64,000 bases of DNA, taken from the NCBI GenBank assembly GCA_012999515.1, contig JABEEB010000001.1, positions 496,001 to 560,000 on the forward strand, given 5' to 3'. This document shows positions 1 through 10,035 of the stretch, one piece after another. The notes under the pieces were generated by a model. The model saw only the letters and a program-made list of their open reading frames with translations, was not told the origin of the DNA and did not search any database. A program made the position numbers and the translations under genes. Origin of the DNA: Salifodinibacter halophilus (GTDB lineage Bacteria > Pseudomonadota > Gammaproteobacteria > Nevskiales > Salinisphaeraceae). Numbering within the stretch: the first letter of the stretch is position 1; each line of letters opens with the position of its first letter.

Positions 1-1
1 T

Positions 2-1342
2 TTCGATCCGCTGACTGGCGTCGTCTCGCGCAAAGTGCCGCGCCTGACAATCTATCCGAAGACCCACTACGTCACACCGCGCGACCGTATCCTCGGTGCG
101 ATGGACGAGATCAAAGCCGAATTGAAAGAGCGCGTGGCCTGGTTCGAGTCACAGGGCAAGTATCTCGAGGCCCAGCGCATCGAGCAGCGCACGACATTCG
201 ATCTGGAGATGATCAACGAGATCGGTTTCTGTTCGGGCATCGAAAATTATTCGCGCTACCTGTCTGGACGCGCTCCCGGTGAACCGCCGCCGTGCCTGCT
301 CGATTATCTGCCCGACGATGCCATCATGGTGGCCGACGAATCGCACGTAACCATCCCCCAGATCGGTGGCATGTACAAGGGCGACCGCGCACGCAAGCAA
401 ACGCTGGTCGAGTATGGCTTTCGTCTGCCGTCGGCGCTGGATAACCGACCGCTAACGTTCGAGGAATTCGAAAACGTCGCGCCGCAACTGGTGCACGTCT
501 CGGCCACGCCGGGGCCGTACGAAACCCGCAATGCCGGCGCGACCGTCGAGCAGGTGGTGCGGCCGACCGGCCTGGTGGACCCGCAGATCGAAACGCGGCC
601 GGCCAGCAGCGAAGTCGACGATCTACTGTCCGAAATCCAGACCGTGAGTGCCAACGGCGAACGTGTGCTGGTCACGACGTTGACGAAGCGCATGGCCGAG
701 GACTTGACCGACTATCTGCACGAAAATGGCGTCGCGGTACGCTACCTGCACTCGGATGTGGACACCGTTGAGCGCAGCGAGATCATCCGTGATCTTCGGC
801 TCGGCGAGTTCGAAGTGCTGGTGGGTATCAATCTCTTGCGCGAGGGCTTGGACATCCCAGAAGTGGCGCTGGTTGCCATACTGGATGCCGACAAGGAAGG
901 CTTTCTACGCGCCGAACGGTCTCTTATCCAGACCATCGGTCGCGCCGCGCGCAACGTCGATGGCCGGGCGATCCTCTATGCGGATAAGCGGACCGGCTCG
1001 ATGCAACGCGCGATCGATGAAACCGAGCGCCGGCGCGCGAAACAGATCGAGTTCAACGAACGCCACGGCATCACGCCGACGACCATTCAAAAAGCAGTGG
1101 CCGACGTCATGCGCCACGGCTACGAAGAATACGATACGGCCAAACAGCGCAAGAAAGTCGCTGAAGTTGGCGAAGACTACGCCAAGATGTCGCCGAGTCA
1201 GGTTGCCAAGGAAATCGAGGCGCTCGAGAAACAGATGTTCAAGCACGCCGAGAATCTGGAGTTCGAAGAGGCCGGTCAGGTGCGCGATCAGATTGCCAAG
1301 ATCCGGGAACAAGCGTTGGAATTGCCGGCTGAAACCGGGTAG
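2..1342 (+). CDS. uvrB: UvrABC excision nuclease subunit B, C-terminal part (5' end outside window)
   Basis: UvrB is the DNA-helicase-like damage-verification subunit of nucleotide excision repair; it is loaded by UvrA and recruits UvrC. The reading frame is open from the first bases of the window (FDPLTG then KVPR and YPKTHYVTP), so the N-terminal ATP-binding part lies upstream. Visible are the UvrB interaction region ([11 protein letters not shown]), the DESH helicase motif, the SATPGPYE segment and the C-terminal helicase domain with [10 protein letters not shown] and [11 protein letters not shown]-terminal UVR domain (about the last 40 residues, EALEKQM...LEFEEA) contacts UvrC. The ATG/GTG codons near position 35 are internal, not starts. 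A tRNA-Val gene follows after about 65 bases. Confidence 0.96.
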   Translation, partial: FDPLTGVVSRKVPRLTIYPKTHYVTPRDRILGAMDEIKAELKERVAWFESQGKYLEAQRIEQRTTFDLEMINEIGFCSGIENYSRYLSGRAPGEPPPCLLDYLPDDAIMVADESHVTIPQIGGMYKGDRARKQTLVEYGFRLPSALDNRPLTFEEFENVAPQLVHVSATPGPYETRNAGATVEQVVRPTGLVDPQIETRPASSEVDDLLSEIQTVSANGERVLVTTLTKRMAEDLTDYLHENGVAVRYLHSDVDTVERSEIIRDLRLGEFEVLVGINLLREGLDIPEVALVAILDADKEGFLRAERSLIQTIGRAARNVDGRAILYADKRTGSMQRAIDETERRRAKQIEFNERHGITPTTIQKAVADVMRHGYEEYDTAKQRKKVAEVGEDYAKMSPSQVAKEIEALEKQMFKHAENLEFEEAGQVRDQIAKIREQALELPAETG

Positions 1343-1407
1343 GGCGGCTTGATTTGGAGCACCCTCTTGTCTGCACGCCGTTTAATCGGTATCTTTCACG
1401 CTTCAAC

Positions 1408-1484
<77 letters not shown>

Positions 1485-1629
1485 CAGTTTTTAATAGACG
1501 CCCGGTGGGTGTGTGCAGCGTTGTTTGCAGCAATGCTTGCATTAGTACGCCCGTCTTACGATTGACCAATGACCCGGCGCGTTATCCGGCCACATAGGTG
1601 GTCAGGACATCGACCAGTAAGAACGCGCT

Positions 1630-3537
1630 ATGCCCGCCATCACGCTGCCGGACGGTACTACTAAGCAGTTCGACCGCGCCGTGACTGGCATGGAAGTAGC
1701 TGAGAGTATCGGTGCTGGTCTCGCTAAAGCAACGCTCGCCGCGCGCGTCGATGGCAATTTGGTCGATACCTGCGTTCCGATCGAGCACGACGCTGCTGTC
1801 CAATTGGTTACGGCCAGCGAGCCGGATGGCTTGGATATCATCCGCCACTCCTGCGCACATCTTCTAGGTCAGGCGCTGAAAACACTATACCCGGGCGTTC
1901 AGATGGCGATCGGTCCGGTGGTCGAGAACGGCTTTTATTACGACGTGGCGTTGGATGAAGCCATCGGACCGGAAGAGCTCGAGACCATCGAAGCACGGAT
2001 GCTCGAGCTCGCCCACCACGACTACGATGTTATCCGCGAAGTCGTCGACGCCGACACTGCCTGGCAAACATTCGGTGAACGAGGAGAGCCCTACAAGCAG
2101 GCGCTTGTGGATGCGATCCCATCAGATGCAACTATCGCGCTCTATCACCACGAAGAATACGTGGACATGTGTACCGGGCCGCATGTGCCGAACGCTAGGC
2201 ATCTGCGGGCGTTTCGGCTGACTAGTACGGCTGGTGCCTACTGGCGTGGTGATTCGAACAACGAAATGCTGACACGTATCTACGGTACGGCTTGGGCAAA
2301 CAAAGCCGATCTAGATGCGTACTTGACGCGTATCGAGGAGGCCAAAAAACGCGACCATCGCCGGATCGGCGTGCAGCAGAGCCTGTTTCATTTACAGGAG
2401 GAAGCGCCGGGCATGGTGTTCTGGCACGATCGCGGCTGGCAGATCGTGCTGACGATCGAGAATTACATTCGAACCAAGCTGGCGCGCTCGGGCTATCGCG
2501 AAATTAATACGCCCCAGCTTATCGACTTGTCATTGTGGGAGCGTTCCGGCCACGCGGACAAGTTTGCCGACGACATGTTCATTACCGGCTCCGAAGATCG
2601 CCAATTCGCGGTCAAGCCGATGAATTGCCCGGCCCATGTGCAGGTTTTCAATCAAGGCCTGAAAAGCTATCGCGATTTGCCGTTGCGGCTGGCTGAATTC
2701 GGGTGCTGTCATCGTAATGAGGCCTCGGGCACACTGCACGGGCTAATGCGCGTACGTGGTTTTACGCAGGACGATGCCCACATCTTCTGCCGCGAAGATC
2801 AGATCGGCGATGAGGTCAACGCCTTTATTGATCTTTTGTACCAGGTTTATCGTGACTTCGGTTTTGAAGAAGTCTTGATCAAACTGTCGACGCGGCCGGA
2901 AAAACGCGTCGGCTCCGACGCCATCTGGGACCGCTCGGAAGCTGCGCTCGAAGAGTGCCTGCAAACCAAGTCGATCGATTACGAATTACAGGCGGGCGAG
3001 GGCGCGTTCTACGGTCCGAAAATCGAATTTTCTCTCAGAGACTGCATCGATCGCGTTTGGCAGTTGGGTACGATGCAACTCGATTTCTCCATGCCTGATC
3101 GATTGGGCGCGAGTTTCATCGATACCGATGGTGAGCGCCGTGTGCCGGTCATGCTTCACCGCGCGATCCTGGGGTCGATTGAGCGTTTTGTCGGTGTGTT
3201 GATCGAACACTATGCCGGTTGGTTGCCAGTCTGGCTGGCGCCGGTCCAGGCCGTTGTGTGCACGATCACCGAAGCCCAGACGGATTACGCCGAGCGCGTG
3301 GCCGAACAGTTGCGCGACACTGGGTGGCGCGTCGAAACTGATACGCGCAATGAAAAAGTCGGCTATAAAATACGTGAGCATACACTCGAGCGTGTGCCGT
3401 ATTTGCTGATCGTGGGGGATTCTGAGGTCGAAGCCGGCCGTGTCGCCGTGCGCACACGTGAGGGTGATGACCATGGCGCTGTATCTGTCGACGAGTTCAT
3501 CGATAGTGCCCGTGCACGAATCAGTGCAGGAACTTGA
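1630..3537 (+). CDS. thrS: threonyl-tRNA synthetase
   Basis: Class II aminoacyl-tRNA synthetase that charges tRNA-Thr in the cytoplasm; 635 residues, about the usual full length. In order: an N-terminal TGS domain (PDGTTKQFD onward), an editing domain with [10 protein letters not shown] near residue 80 that removes mischarged serine, the class II catalytic core with zinc-site residues ([23 protein letters not shown]), motif 3 ([12 protein letters not shown]) and the C-terminal anticodon-binding domain (WLAPVQ onward). It is the first gene of the conserved thrS-infC-rpmI-rplT-pheST-ihfA series. The ATG at 1630 lacks a strong Shine-Dalgarno, but the residue match from MPAITLPDG supports it. Confidence 0.97.
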   Translation: MPAITLPDGTTKQFDRAVTGMEVAESIGAGLAKATLAARVDGNLVDTCVPIEHDAAVQLVTASEPDGLDIIRHSCAHLLGQALKTLYPGVQMAIGPVVENGFYYDVALDEAIGPEELETIEARMLELAHHDYDVIREVVDADTAWQTFGERGEPYKQALVDAIPSDATIALYHHEEYVDMCTGPHVPNARHLRAFRLTSTAGAYWRGDSNNEMLTRIYGTAWANKADLDAYLTRIEEAKKRDHRRIGVQQSLFHLQEEAPGMVFWHDRGWQIVLTIENYIRTKLARSGYREINTPQLIDLSLWERSGHADKFADDMFITGSEDRQFAVKPMNCPAHVQVFNQGLKSYRDLPLRLAEFGCCHRNEASGTLHGLMRVRGFTQDDAHIFCREDQIGDEVNAFIDLLYQVYRDFGFEEVLIKLSTRPEKRVGSDAIWDRSEAALEECLQTKSIDYELQAGEGAFYGPKIEFSLRDCIDRVWQLGTMQLDFSMPDRLGASFIDTDGERRVPVMLHRAILGSIERFVGVLIEHYAGWLPVWLAPVQAVVCTITEAQTDYAERVAEQLRDTGWRVETDTRNEKVGYKIREHTLERVPYLLIVGDSEVEAGRVAVRTREGDDHGAVSVDEFIDSARARISAGT

Positions 3538-3565
3538 AACGTCGTTGGGTCGCGCCAACCAATTT

Positions 3566-3574
3566 TGTTATGAT
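3566..3574 (+). promoter_or_regulatory. possible extended -10 promoter for infC
   Basis: The sequence TGTTATGAT fits an extended -10 element (TGnTATAAT, one mismatch) and lies 47 bases before the infC start codon proposed at 3622. The -35 region is poor (TTGGGT at 3545, spacer 18), as is common for extended -10 promoters. This is a pattern call only. Confidence 0.35.
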
Positions 3575-3584
3575 ATTGGGATAG

Positions 3585-3604
3585 CCAGCCGGATCGTCGG
3601 CTGG
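3585..3604 (+). promoter_or_regulatory. stem-loop in infC leader
   Basis: CCAGCCG and CGGCTGG form a perfect 7-bp stem with a 6-base loop, ending six bases before the infC ribosome-binding site GGAGGAG. No T-run follows, so it is not a terminator. Its position suggests an effect on infC translation or mRNA stability, but no function is shown. Confidence 0.45.
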
Positions 3605-3621
3605 TAAATGGAGGAGTAATA

Positions 3622-4161
3622 ATCGCAACTGCACAAAAAGACCGTCGCAATGAAGCGATAGTCGCCGAGCGCGTGCGCGTGATCGCGCCGGACGGCGAGC
3701 AGATCGGAATCATGGACCGGGATGCGGCGTTGGAAAAAGCCGCCGAATACGAGCTGGACCTGGTCGAAGTATCACCGAACGCTGATCCGCCGGTTACGCG
3801 CGTGATGGATTACGGCAAGCATGTTTTCGAGAAAAAGAAAATACAGCAGGCCGGTAAGCAGAAGCAGAAGCAAACTCAGCTCAAGGAAGTAAAGTTTCGC
3901 CCGGGAACCGATAAGGGCGATTACGACATGAAGCTTCGGAAGCTGAAGGCGTTTCTGGAAGATGGGGACAAGATTAAGGTTACGCTGCGTTTTCGCGGGC
4001 GTGAAATGGCCCATCAGGAGCTCGGTGTTGAGCTTCTGGAAGACGTCGAGGACGATCTGACGGACTGGGCGTCTGTCGACCAGCGGCCCGAAATGCAGGG
4101 GCGTCTGATGACGATGGTCATGTCACCGCTGAAAGGCGTGCCCAAAAACAGCAAGAAGTAG
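3622..4161 (+). CDS. infC: translation initiation factor IF-3, rare AUC start codon
   Basis: IF-3 binds the 30S subunit and proofreads start-codon and initiator-tRNA selection. The N domain (RRNEAI, then [14 protein letters not shown]), the lysine-rich linker ([16 protein letters not shown]) and the C domain ([15 protein letters not shown] to the end) are all present. No ATG, GTG or TTG lies upstream of conserved residues: the first standard codon, GTG at 3673, would delete the conserved RRNE segment. The frame is open back to ATA-ATC at 3619-3624, preceded by GGAGGAG (3610-3616). ATC at 3622 has the better spacing (5 bases) and gives 179 residues, close to the 180 of E. coli IF-3, whose gene starts with AUU. 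ATA at 3619 is the alternative. rpmI follows after 16 bases. Confidence 0.9.
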   Translation: MATAQKDRRNEAIVAERVRVIAPDGEQIGIMDRDAALEKAAEYELDLVEVSPNADPPVTRVMDYGKHVFEKKKIQQAGKQKQKQTQLKEVKFRPGTDKGDYDMKLRKLKAFLEDGDKIKVTLRFRGREMAHQELGVELLEDVEDDLTDWASVDQRPEMQGRLMTMVMSPLKGVPKNSKK

Positions 4162-4177
4162 GACGAGCAGAAAGACG

Positions 4178-4375
4178 ATGCCGAAGATCAAGACACATAG
4201 CGGTGCTGCCAAGCGCTTCAAGAAAACTGGAAGCGGCCGGATTCGTCGGCAACACGCTTATCACAATCATATCCTGACCAAAAAGTCGCCCAAGCGTAAG
4301 CGGCGATTGGAGAAGCCGGCCATAGCGGCAAAATCCGATCAGGTAGCGATTAAGCGGCTGATGCCCTACGCCTAG
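4178..4375 (+). CDS. rpmI: 50S ribosomal protein L35
   Basis: A 65-residue basic protein of the large ribosomal subunit. The typical L35 start ([20 protein letters not shown]) and the [13 protein letters not shown] stretch are present. It sits between infC and rplT in the standard translation operon. In related bacteria L20 represses this operon through the rpmI leader, so the same control is plausible but not demonstrated. Length and order are normal. Confidence 0.97.
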   Translation: MPKIKTHSGAAKRFKKTGSGRIRRQHAYHNHILTKKSPKRKRRLEKPAIAAKSDQVAIKRLMPYA

Positions 4376-4413
4376 ACTGGCTACTATCACCAATTCATCG
4401 AGGCTAATACACG

Positions 4414-4764
4414 ATGGCACGAGTCAAACGAGGCGTCGTCAAGAAAGCGCGCCACAAGAAGATCCTGAAACAGGCCAAGGGTTATTATGGCGCCCGAAGC
4501 CGCACGTTTCGCGTTGCTAAACAGGCAGTCATCAAGGCGGGGCAGTATGCTTACCGCGACCGCCGGAATCGCAAGCGGGACATGCGTCGGCTTTGGATCA
4601 CGCGTATTTCCGCGGCAGCCAAGACGCACGGCACTTCCTATAGCCAGTTGATGCAGGGTCTGAAGAAGACCGACATCCAACTCAACCGGAAGATGCTCGC
4701 CGACCTGGCGGTGCGTGATAAACAGACGTTCGGCGATATCGTCGAACGCGCGACCCGCGCCTAG
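4414..4764 (+). CDS. rplT: 50S ribosomal protein L20
   Basis: A 116-residue rRNA-binding assembly protein of the large subunit. It has the hallmark start [19 protein letters not shown], the AKGYYGARS motif, and [15 protein letters not shown] in the RNA-binding helical part. It lies 38 bases after rpmI and is followed by a strong hairpin at 4804-4832 that separates it from pheS. In E. coli and other bacteria L20 also represses its own operon. Confidence 0.97.
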   Translation: MARVKRGVVKKARHKKILKQAKGYYGARSRTFRVAKQAVIKAGQYAYRDRRNRKRDMRRLWITRISAAAKTHGTSYSQLMQGLKKTDIQLNRKMLADLAVRDKQTFGDIVERATRA

Positions 4765-4803
4765 GCGACGGGTTAAAACGCAAGGGCGCTTGGTGCGCTC
4801 GAT

Positions 4804-4832
4804 AAGGGAAGGCCGGCGGCTTTCCCTTTTTT
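4804..4832 (+). terminator. rho-independent terminator or attenuator between rplT and pheS
   Basis: AAGGGAAGGCC and GGCTTTCCCTT form an 11-bp stem (one G-U pair) with a 3-base loop, followed by further Ts. It may end the infC-rplT transcript, or act as an attenuator before pheST as in enteric bacteria. No Phe-rich leader peptide was found around it, which favours a plain or partial terminator. Confidence 0.85.
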
Positions 4833-4917
4833 AATGGTTGCGCGTGGAGTTATTGCGGGCAGTGAATACTCAATGCTGCTCTCGCGCGCTAAAGAAACTG
4901 TCTGACGGCGTCTGCTC

Positions 4918-5919
4918 ATGGCCGAATCGATAGAAACGCTGCGCTCGGAAGCACTCGCGTCTATCGCCGAGGCGGAGACATTGGAATCGCTCGACGCGGC
5001 GCGCGTTGCCCTGGTCGGCAAGAAAGGGCGAATTACCACCGAGCTCCGTTCGCTGGGGCAACTCGAGCCGGACGAGCGTAAACGCGCTGGCGCTGAACTA
5101 AACGCGCTGAAACAAGAGGTGGACGGTGCGATTCAGGCGCGTCGCGCGGCACTCCAACAAGCCGCGGCGCAAGATCGTGCCAAGCGCGAAGCAGTTGATG
5201 TCACATTGCCTGGCCGTGGCCACCACCCCGGTGCAGAGCATCCCATCAGCCTGACGCGTCAGCGTATCGAAATGCTGTTCGCCCAGCGCGCGTTCGAGGC
5301 CGTGCAAGGGCCGGAAATCGAGGACGATTTCCACAACTTCGAAGCCTTGAACGTTCCGCCTGATCATCCGGCGCGTGCGATGCAGGACACGTTTTACCTC
5401 GATGCAGGGCGCTTGCTACTGCGCACGCATACGTCGCCGGTTCAAATCCGGACTATGACTGGGCGTCAGCCGCCCATTCGCATCATCGCACCGGGGCGGG
5501 TTTTCCGCTGCGATTCGGATCGCACGCACAGCCCCATGTTTCATCAGATCGAAGGTTTGTACGTCGCCGAGGACGTTACGTTCAGTCAGCTGCGCGCCGA
5601 ACTTGAGACCTTTCTCGAATCCTTTTTCGAAACGAGTCTGACGCTTCGCTTTCGTCCCTCGTATTTCCCATTCACCGAACCGTCGGCCGAAGTTGATATC
5701 GACGGTGCCAGTCTCGGTACTGGCCGTGGTTGGATGGAAGTGCTCGGGTGCGGCATGGTTCATCCGAATGTTTTGGCGGCCGCCGGTGTCGACAGCACGC
5801 GCTATACCGGCTACGCCTTTGGTATGGGCGTGGAGCGCTTGGCGATGTTGCGCTACGGCGTGGATGACCTGAGGCAGTTCTTTGCCAACGATCTTCGTTT
5901 TCTCGGCCAGTTTGTCTAG
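4918..5919 (+). CDS. pheS: phenylalanyl-tRNA synthetase alpha subunit
   Basis: Catalytic subunit of the alpha2-beta2 enzyme that charges tRNA-Phe; 333 residues, normal size. It has an N-terminal coiled-coil region (about residues 1-90) that contacts tRNA, then the class II core: HPISLTRQRIE, GPEIEDDFHNFEALN, RTHTSPVQIRTM (motif 2 region) and GFAFGMGVERLAMLRYG-like motif 3 near the C terminus (here YAFGMGVERLAMLRYG). pheT begins six bases after its stop, so the two are translated together. Confidence 0.97.
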   Translation: MAESIETLRSEALASIAEAETLESLDAARVALVGKKGRITTELRSLGQLEPDERKRAGAELNALKQEVDGAIQARRAALQQAAAQDRAKREAVDVTLPGRGHHPGAEHPISLTRQRIEMLFAQRAFEAVQGPEIEDDFHNFEALNVPPDHPARAMQDTFYLDAGRLLLRTHTSPVQIRTMTGRQPPIRIIAPGRVFRCDSDRTHSPMFHQIEGLYVAEDVTFSQLRAELETFLESFFETSLTLRFRPSYFPFTEPSAEVDIDGASLGTGRGWMEVLGCGMVHPNVLAAAGVDSTRYTGYAFGMGVERLAMLRYGVDDLRQFFANDLRFLGQFV

Positions 5920-5925
5920 ACGCCC

Positions 5926-8313
5926 ATGAAAGTTAGTGCACATTGGCTTCGCCGCTTCGTCGAGACTGACGAACCACTCGATCGCATCGCTGAGCGTCTG
6001 ACCACCGCTGGCCTGGAAGTCGACGAAGTCGAGCATTGGGAGGCCACGTTCGACGGCGTGGTTGTAGCGCAGGTGGTTGATGTAGCGGCGCGTGCCGATT
6101 TGATGGACGCCCGCGTTTGCACCATTGAGATTGACGCTCAAGGGACGACACGTGAAGTTGTCTGCGCTGCGCCGAACGTGGTGGCTGATATGCGCGTACC
6201 GTACGCCACGGTGGGGGCGACCCTCGGTGATGGGCGCGTCATCGAACACACGCAAATCGGTGGTATTGCATCCGCCGGGATGTTGTGCAGCGCAGCCGAA
6301 CTCGGCCTTGGCGCCGACGATACCGGTTTGTGGCGTCTGCCGAATGACGCGCCGCTTGGACAGGATTTGGGCGCCTATCTTGGGTTGCCTGACGACTCAT
6401 TGGTGTTGGACCTGACACCGAATCGTGGTGACTGTCTCGGCATGCTCGGCGTGGCACGGGAGGTCGCGCTGGTTTGCGGTTGTCAGCCGCCGGTTCACGA
6501 CGTCAGGCCAGTGGCCGCTAGCGACGCGAGCGAGCGTGGCGTTTCAATTAGTGCGCCCGGGGCGTGTGCGGTGTATTGCGCGCGTGTCGTAACGGGGGTA
6601 GATGTAACGGTGACGCCGCCGCCGTGGCTGACCGAGCGTTTACGGCGAGCGGGCATCGGTGCGATCAATGCACCAGTCGATATAACCAACTACGTAATGC
6701 TGGCATGCGGGCAGCCGATGCACGCATTTGATGCCGATCGGCTGGCGGGCGCGATTAACGTCCGATATGCCGAGGCCGATGAGTCGATCGTTACGCTTGA
6801 AAACGAAGAAGTGGTGCTGTCGCCGGAAACGCTTGTTATTGCCGACGATAATGGGCCGACTGCGATTGCTGGCGTCATCGGTGGCGCGCGCACGGCGGTT
6901 GGCCCGGAAACTCGAAATATCGTATTTGAAGCGGCTTGTTTTACACCCGCGGCCGTTGCTGGGCAGGGGCGTCGCTACAAAATTCAGACGGATTCATTGC
7001 ACCGGTTTGAGCGCGGCGTCGATTCTGCAATGGCCGAACCGGCCATCGAATATGCAACTGCACTTTGCCAGCAGATTGCAGGTGGCTCACCGGGGTTGGT
7101 CGTCCGCGCGGACGGACAAAACCTCGGGGCATATCAGCCAGCGATCGAACTCGACTCGACCGCCATCAAGCGCACATTAGGCCAAGTAATTGATCCGCAG
7201 TTTGTGACCGAGACTCTCAGTGCACTTGGGCTCGATGTCACCCAGACTGGCGACGACGCTTGGCGCGTGGTACCGGCAAGCTGGCGTTTCGACCTCGCGA
7301 TCGCGCCTGATCTGATCGAGGAAATAGCGCGTATCTACGGCTACGAACGGATCGCGACACAGCCGGCGCGCGTGGCACTTGGAGAGCCCGTCAATCGACT
7401 CGCGGATCCACGTCCACCGCTACATGTTCTTCGTGCACGCGGCTATAGCGAAGCGATCACCTATAGTTTTGTGGATCCGGAACTGGAGGCAAAGCTAATC
7501 GGCGAACAGGGGGCGCTGGCACTCGATAACCCGATTGCCGAAAACATGGGGGTGATGCGCCGCACGTTATGGGCGGGGTTGCTCGAGGCCTATTTATATA
7601 ACCGCCGTCGCGGCCAGAACGACATCCGACTTTACGAAGCTGGCTTATGCTTTGAGGCGAATGACCAGGCCGAGCACAGCGTCGCGCAAACTGCGCGTAT
7701 TGGCGGATTGGTCGCCGGTAATGCGCAGCCACAGAGCTGGGATGCCGCGCCTCGTGGTGTCGATTTCTTCGACGCCAAAGGTGATGTCGAAGCCCTATTT
7801 GCCGCCGCCGGTCGGGATGATCTGTCTTTCGAGGCCGCTGAACATCCCGGGCTGCAAATGGGGCGGTGCGCACATATACGTTGTAACGGTGTCCATGTCG
7901 GCTGGCTGGGACAGCTAGCGGATGGCGTTATAAAAGACAATAAAAACAAAGACAAACCATATTTATTTGAGGTAGAATCTGCCTATCTGGAGCGGGCTGC
8001 AACCATCCATCACGAGCCGATATCGGACCAGCCACAAGTTGTTCGCGATCTGGCGTTGGTTGTTGCTGACGATGTGCCGGCTGGTGACTTGATTGAGTGC
8101 GCACGGTCGGTTGATGCGTCGACGCTCCAATCGGTCGACATCGTCGACGTGTTTTACGGCGGAAATCTCGAGGCAGGATTCAAGAGTGTCGCCTTGCGCT
8201 TGATTTTCCAAGATAAAACCAGCACTCTGACCTCGGAAGAGGTCGACCAAACCATCACACGAATCATGTCAGCGCTTACAACGACCTGTGGCGCTTATTT
8301 AAGAGGGGCTTGA
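5926..8313 (+). CDS. pheT: phenylalanyl-tRNA synthetase beta subunit
   Basis: The 795-residue partner of PheS, needed for tRNA recognition and for editing misacylated Tyr-tRNA-Phe. Recognisable parts are the N-terminal OB-fold tRNA-binding domain (KVSAHWLRRFVETD, later CAAPNV and AGMLCSAAELGLG), the B3/B4 editing domain (DLTPNRGDCLGMLGVARE), the inactive class II-like core (SLHRFERGVD) and a C-terminal ferredoxin-like anticodon-binding domain (last about 95 residues). ihfA starts three bases after the stop codon, as in other gammaproteobacteria. Confidence 0.97.
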   Translation: MKVSAHWLRRFVETDEPLDRIAERLTTAGLEVDEVEHWEATFDGVVVAQVVDVAARADLMDARVCTIEIDAQGTTREVVCAAPNVVADMRVPYATVGATLGDGRVIEHTQIGGIASAGMLCSAAELGLGADDTGLWRLPNDAPLGQDLGAYLGLPDDSLVLDLTPNRGDCLGMLGVAREVALVCGCQPPVHDVRPVAASDASERGVSISAPGACAVYCARVVTGVDVTVTPPPWLTERLRRAGIGAINAPVDITNYVMLACGQPMHAFDADRLAGAINVRYAEADESIVTLENEEVVLSPETLVIADDNGPTAIAGVIGGARTAVGPETRNIVFEAACFTPAAVAGQGRRYKIQTDSLHRFERGVDSAMAEPAIEYATALCQQIAGGSPGLVVRADGQNLGAYQPAIELDSTAIKRTLGQVIDPQFVTETLSALGLDVTQTGDDAWRVVPASWRFDLAIAPDLIEEIARIYGYERIATQPARVALGEPVNRLADPRPPLHVLRARGYSEAITYSFVDPELEAKLIGEQGALALDNPIAENMGVMRRTLWAGLLEAYLYNRRRGQNDIRLYEAGLCFEANDQAEHSVAQTARIGGLVAGNAQPQSWDAAPRGVDFFDAKGDVEALFAAAGRDDLSFEAAEHPGLQMGRCAHIRCNGVHVGWLGQLADGVIKDNKNKDKPYLFEVESAYLERAATIHHEPISDQPQVVRDLALVVADDVPAGDLIECARSVDASTLQSVDIVDVFYGGNLEAGFKSVALRLIFQDKTSTLTSEEVDQTITRIMSALTTTCGAYLRGA

Positions 8314-8316
8314 GCA

Positions 8317-8607
8317 TTGGCGTTAACGAAGGCGGATCTTGCTGAAACATTGTTCGAGGATCTAGGCTTCAACAAGCGCGAGTCGAAAGAGTTCGTCAAT
8401 CGCTTCTTCGATTCAATCCGCGACACGCTCGCCGAGGGTGAGCAGGTTAAGATTTCTGGGCTCGGTAATTTCGAGCTCCGTGATAAAGGGGAACGACCTG
8501 GTCGGAATCCCAAGACCGGCGAGGAAATTCCTATATCGGCCCGCCGTGTCGTGACTTTCAAGGCGGGGCGCAAGTTGCGTTCATACGTTGAATCCGGTGG
8601 CGCCTGA
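8317..8607 (+). CDS. ihfA: integration host factor alpha subunit, TTG start
   Basis: A 96-residue HU/IHF-family protein; with IhfB it forms a heterodimer that binds specific sites and bends DNA sharply. It shows the family start ALTKADLAE and the DNA-binding arm region GNFELRDK...[14 protein letters not shown]. The start is TTG at 8317, supported by AAGAGGGG about seven bases upstream and by alignment of the first residues. A TTG start may keep the level low. The next gene overlaps its 3' end by 20 bases. Confidence 0.95.
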   Translation: MALTKADLAETLFEDLGFNKRESKEFVNRFFDSIRDTLAEGEQVKISGLGNFELRDKGERPGRNPKTGEEIPISARRVVTFKAGRKLRSYVESGGA

Positions 8608-8953
8608 ATCCATAGAATCGCTGCCGGCGGTTCCTGATAAACGCTACTTTACGATTGGTGAAGTCAGCGAGTTATGCGCTCTGAAACCGCACGTTCTGCG
8701 TTACTGGGAACAGGAGTTCTCTCAACTCAAGCCGGTTAAGCGACGAGGCAATCGGCGTTACTATCAGCAGCGCGATGTCATGATCGCGCGTGAGATTCGA
8801 TCGCTGCTCTACGAACATGGGTTTACGATCCCAGGCGCTCGGATGCAACTTAAAGGGAAGGGCAAGACACTGGCGTCGCTGCCTAGCTCAAATGCCGGTG
8901 ACTCACTGGCCGCGGTCCGCGAAGAATTGGAAAATCTTCGCGACTCCTTATAA
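8588..8953 (+). CDS. MerR-family transcriptional regulator
   Basis: A 121-residue protein with an N-terminal winged-helix MerR DNA-binding domain ([25 protein letters not shown], then [13 protein letters not shown]) and a short C-terminal helix ([12 protein letters not shown]), probably for dimerisation. It lacks an effector domain and conserved cysteines. A MerR-like gene directly after ihfA is a conserved arrangement in Pseudomonas and relatives, but its targets are unknown. The start at TTG 8588 overlaps ihfA; a GTG at 8597 is an alternative. tRNA-Pro follows after 44 bases. Confidence 0.9.
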   Translation: MNPVAPESIESLPAVPDKRYFTIGEVSELCALKPHVLRYWEQEFSQLKPVKRRGNRRYYQQRDVMIAREIRSLLYEHGFTIPGARMQLKGKGKTLASLPSSNAGDSLAAVREELENLRDSL

Positions 8954-8997
8954 AGGTCGTCAGCGAACGCCGCATTTGATAGTCTATGCACCGCTGA

Positions 8998-9074
8998 CGG
9001 GGTATGGCGCAGCTTGGTAGCGCGTCTGCATGGGGTGCAGAAGGTCGCAGGTTCAAATCCTGCTACCCCGACCA
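8998..9074 (+). tRNA. tRNA-Pro (anticodon GGG)
   Basis: A 77-nt cloverleaf with encoded CCA. CGGGGTA pairs with TACCCCG, the anticodon stem TCTGC/GCAGA holds loop ATGGGGT (anticodon GGG), and the T arm GCAGG-TTCAAAT-CCTGC is intact. It reads CCC/CCU. Its 3' end is next to a decayed integrase (9180-10035), as expected for a tRNA once used as an attachment site. Confidence 0.97.
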
Positions 9075-9179
9075 TAAAATCAGGGACTTGCGGAGCGTCG
9101 CCACAGTCCTGCAGCAAAAAATAGCAAAACCCTCGCAAAACTACGCGGTTCCGGCCGGCGTCCACGGCGCTTCATGGCC

Positions 9180-10035
9180 TTAGAGGTGGTGCTGAGTCAT
9201 GGCCTGGTTGGCGTGTCCGTAAAGCGCTTGTATCGCGGTGGCGACCAGCCCATCTGGCGATAGCGGTCGCCGCCCAGGCTTTTGATTTCGTAGAAAGCGG
9301 GCGGATTGTGGGCTGAGGCGAATACGCCGGATTTTTGGCGCGCGCTAGCGAACGCTTTCCCGAGCTTGTCGACGTAGACTTGCATCGGGTGCTCACGATT
9401 TGCAGGCGGGTTGCTTGGTAGTCGACGCGGTCGGTGATGGATGATGAAGGGGCATACCTTGCCGTCGCGTCTGTCTTCAATCACCGAGGCCAGCTCCGGT
9501 CCGATGGATATCGCGAGCTTGGTGCCAGTTTTGCGCTGCTGTATATAAAGCGCGCCGCTCTGGATGTCTGAGTAGCGAGCCATGACCAGATCTTCAGGTC
9601 GCTGTAGCGTGACGAGCGCCAGATCCATTGCGACCCTAAGCCAGTGTGGTGCCTCGGCATGTATTGCGCGGTAGCCGTCCAGCGTCAGTCGCATCCGCCT
9701 TCGGTCTTCATTGACGGTGCGTGTGACAGACGCGGGATTATCGGCGCCCAGCCGAGCTCAATGGCGCATTGGAATACCTGTATTAGCAGTTGGCGGTAGA
9801 CGTTGCGCATGCGTCGACCGCTCGTTAGTTCGTCGAGTGATTCCGCAACGTGCGCGACTTCGATGTCGGCAACCGCCATTTTGCCGAGGCTGCGCTTCCG
9901 AATCTTGGCCAGATATGTCTCGTGCTGACTCTGTGTTTTGGCACTGTAGCGATGATCGGGCATGACATCGCGCTCATAGCGAGCGGCGGCTTCGCGAGCC
10001 AGTTCCTGATTGTTCGCTATCTGCCGGCAAACGCG
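9180..10035 (-). pseudogene. degenerate tyrosine recombinase (phage/island integrase) beside tRNA-Pro
   Basis: Two out-of-frame pieces together read as one integrase on the minus strand. The N-terminal SAM-like core-binding part (AREAAARYERDVM...AIELGW) ends in the wrong frame near 9745; restoring the frame gives NPASVTRTVNEDRRRMRLTLDGY, joining the catalytic piece. A second shift near 9225 hides the C-terminal end, which in another frame reads IQALYGHANQAMTQHHL then stop. The active site is also lost: the usual HxIRSL box is YEIKSL, and the catalytic Tyr in the HYL motif is His. A stop at 10036-10038 cuts the N terminus. It is therefore a dead remnant of an element once inserted at tRNA-Pro. 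Confidence 0.85.

Noticed and set aside
4834-4905. Short ORF (23 codons) before pheS as a Phe leader peptide
   Set aside because: It contains no Phe codon and lies after, not before, the hairpin, so it cannot work as a PheM-type attenuator leader.
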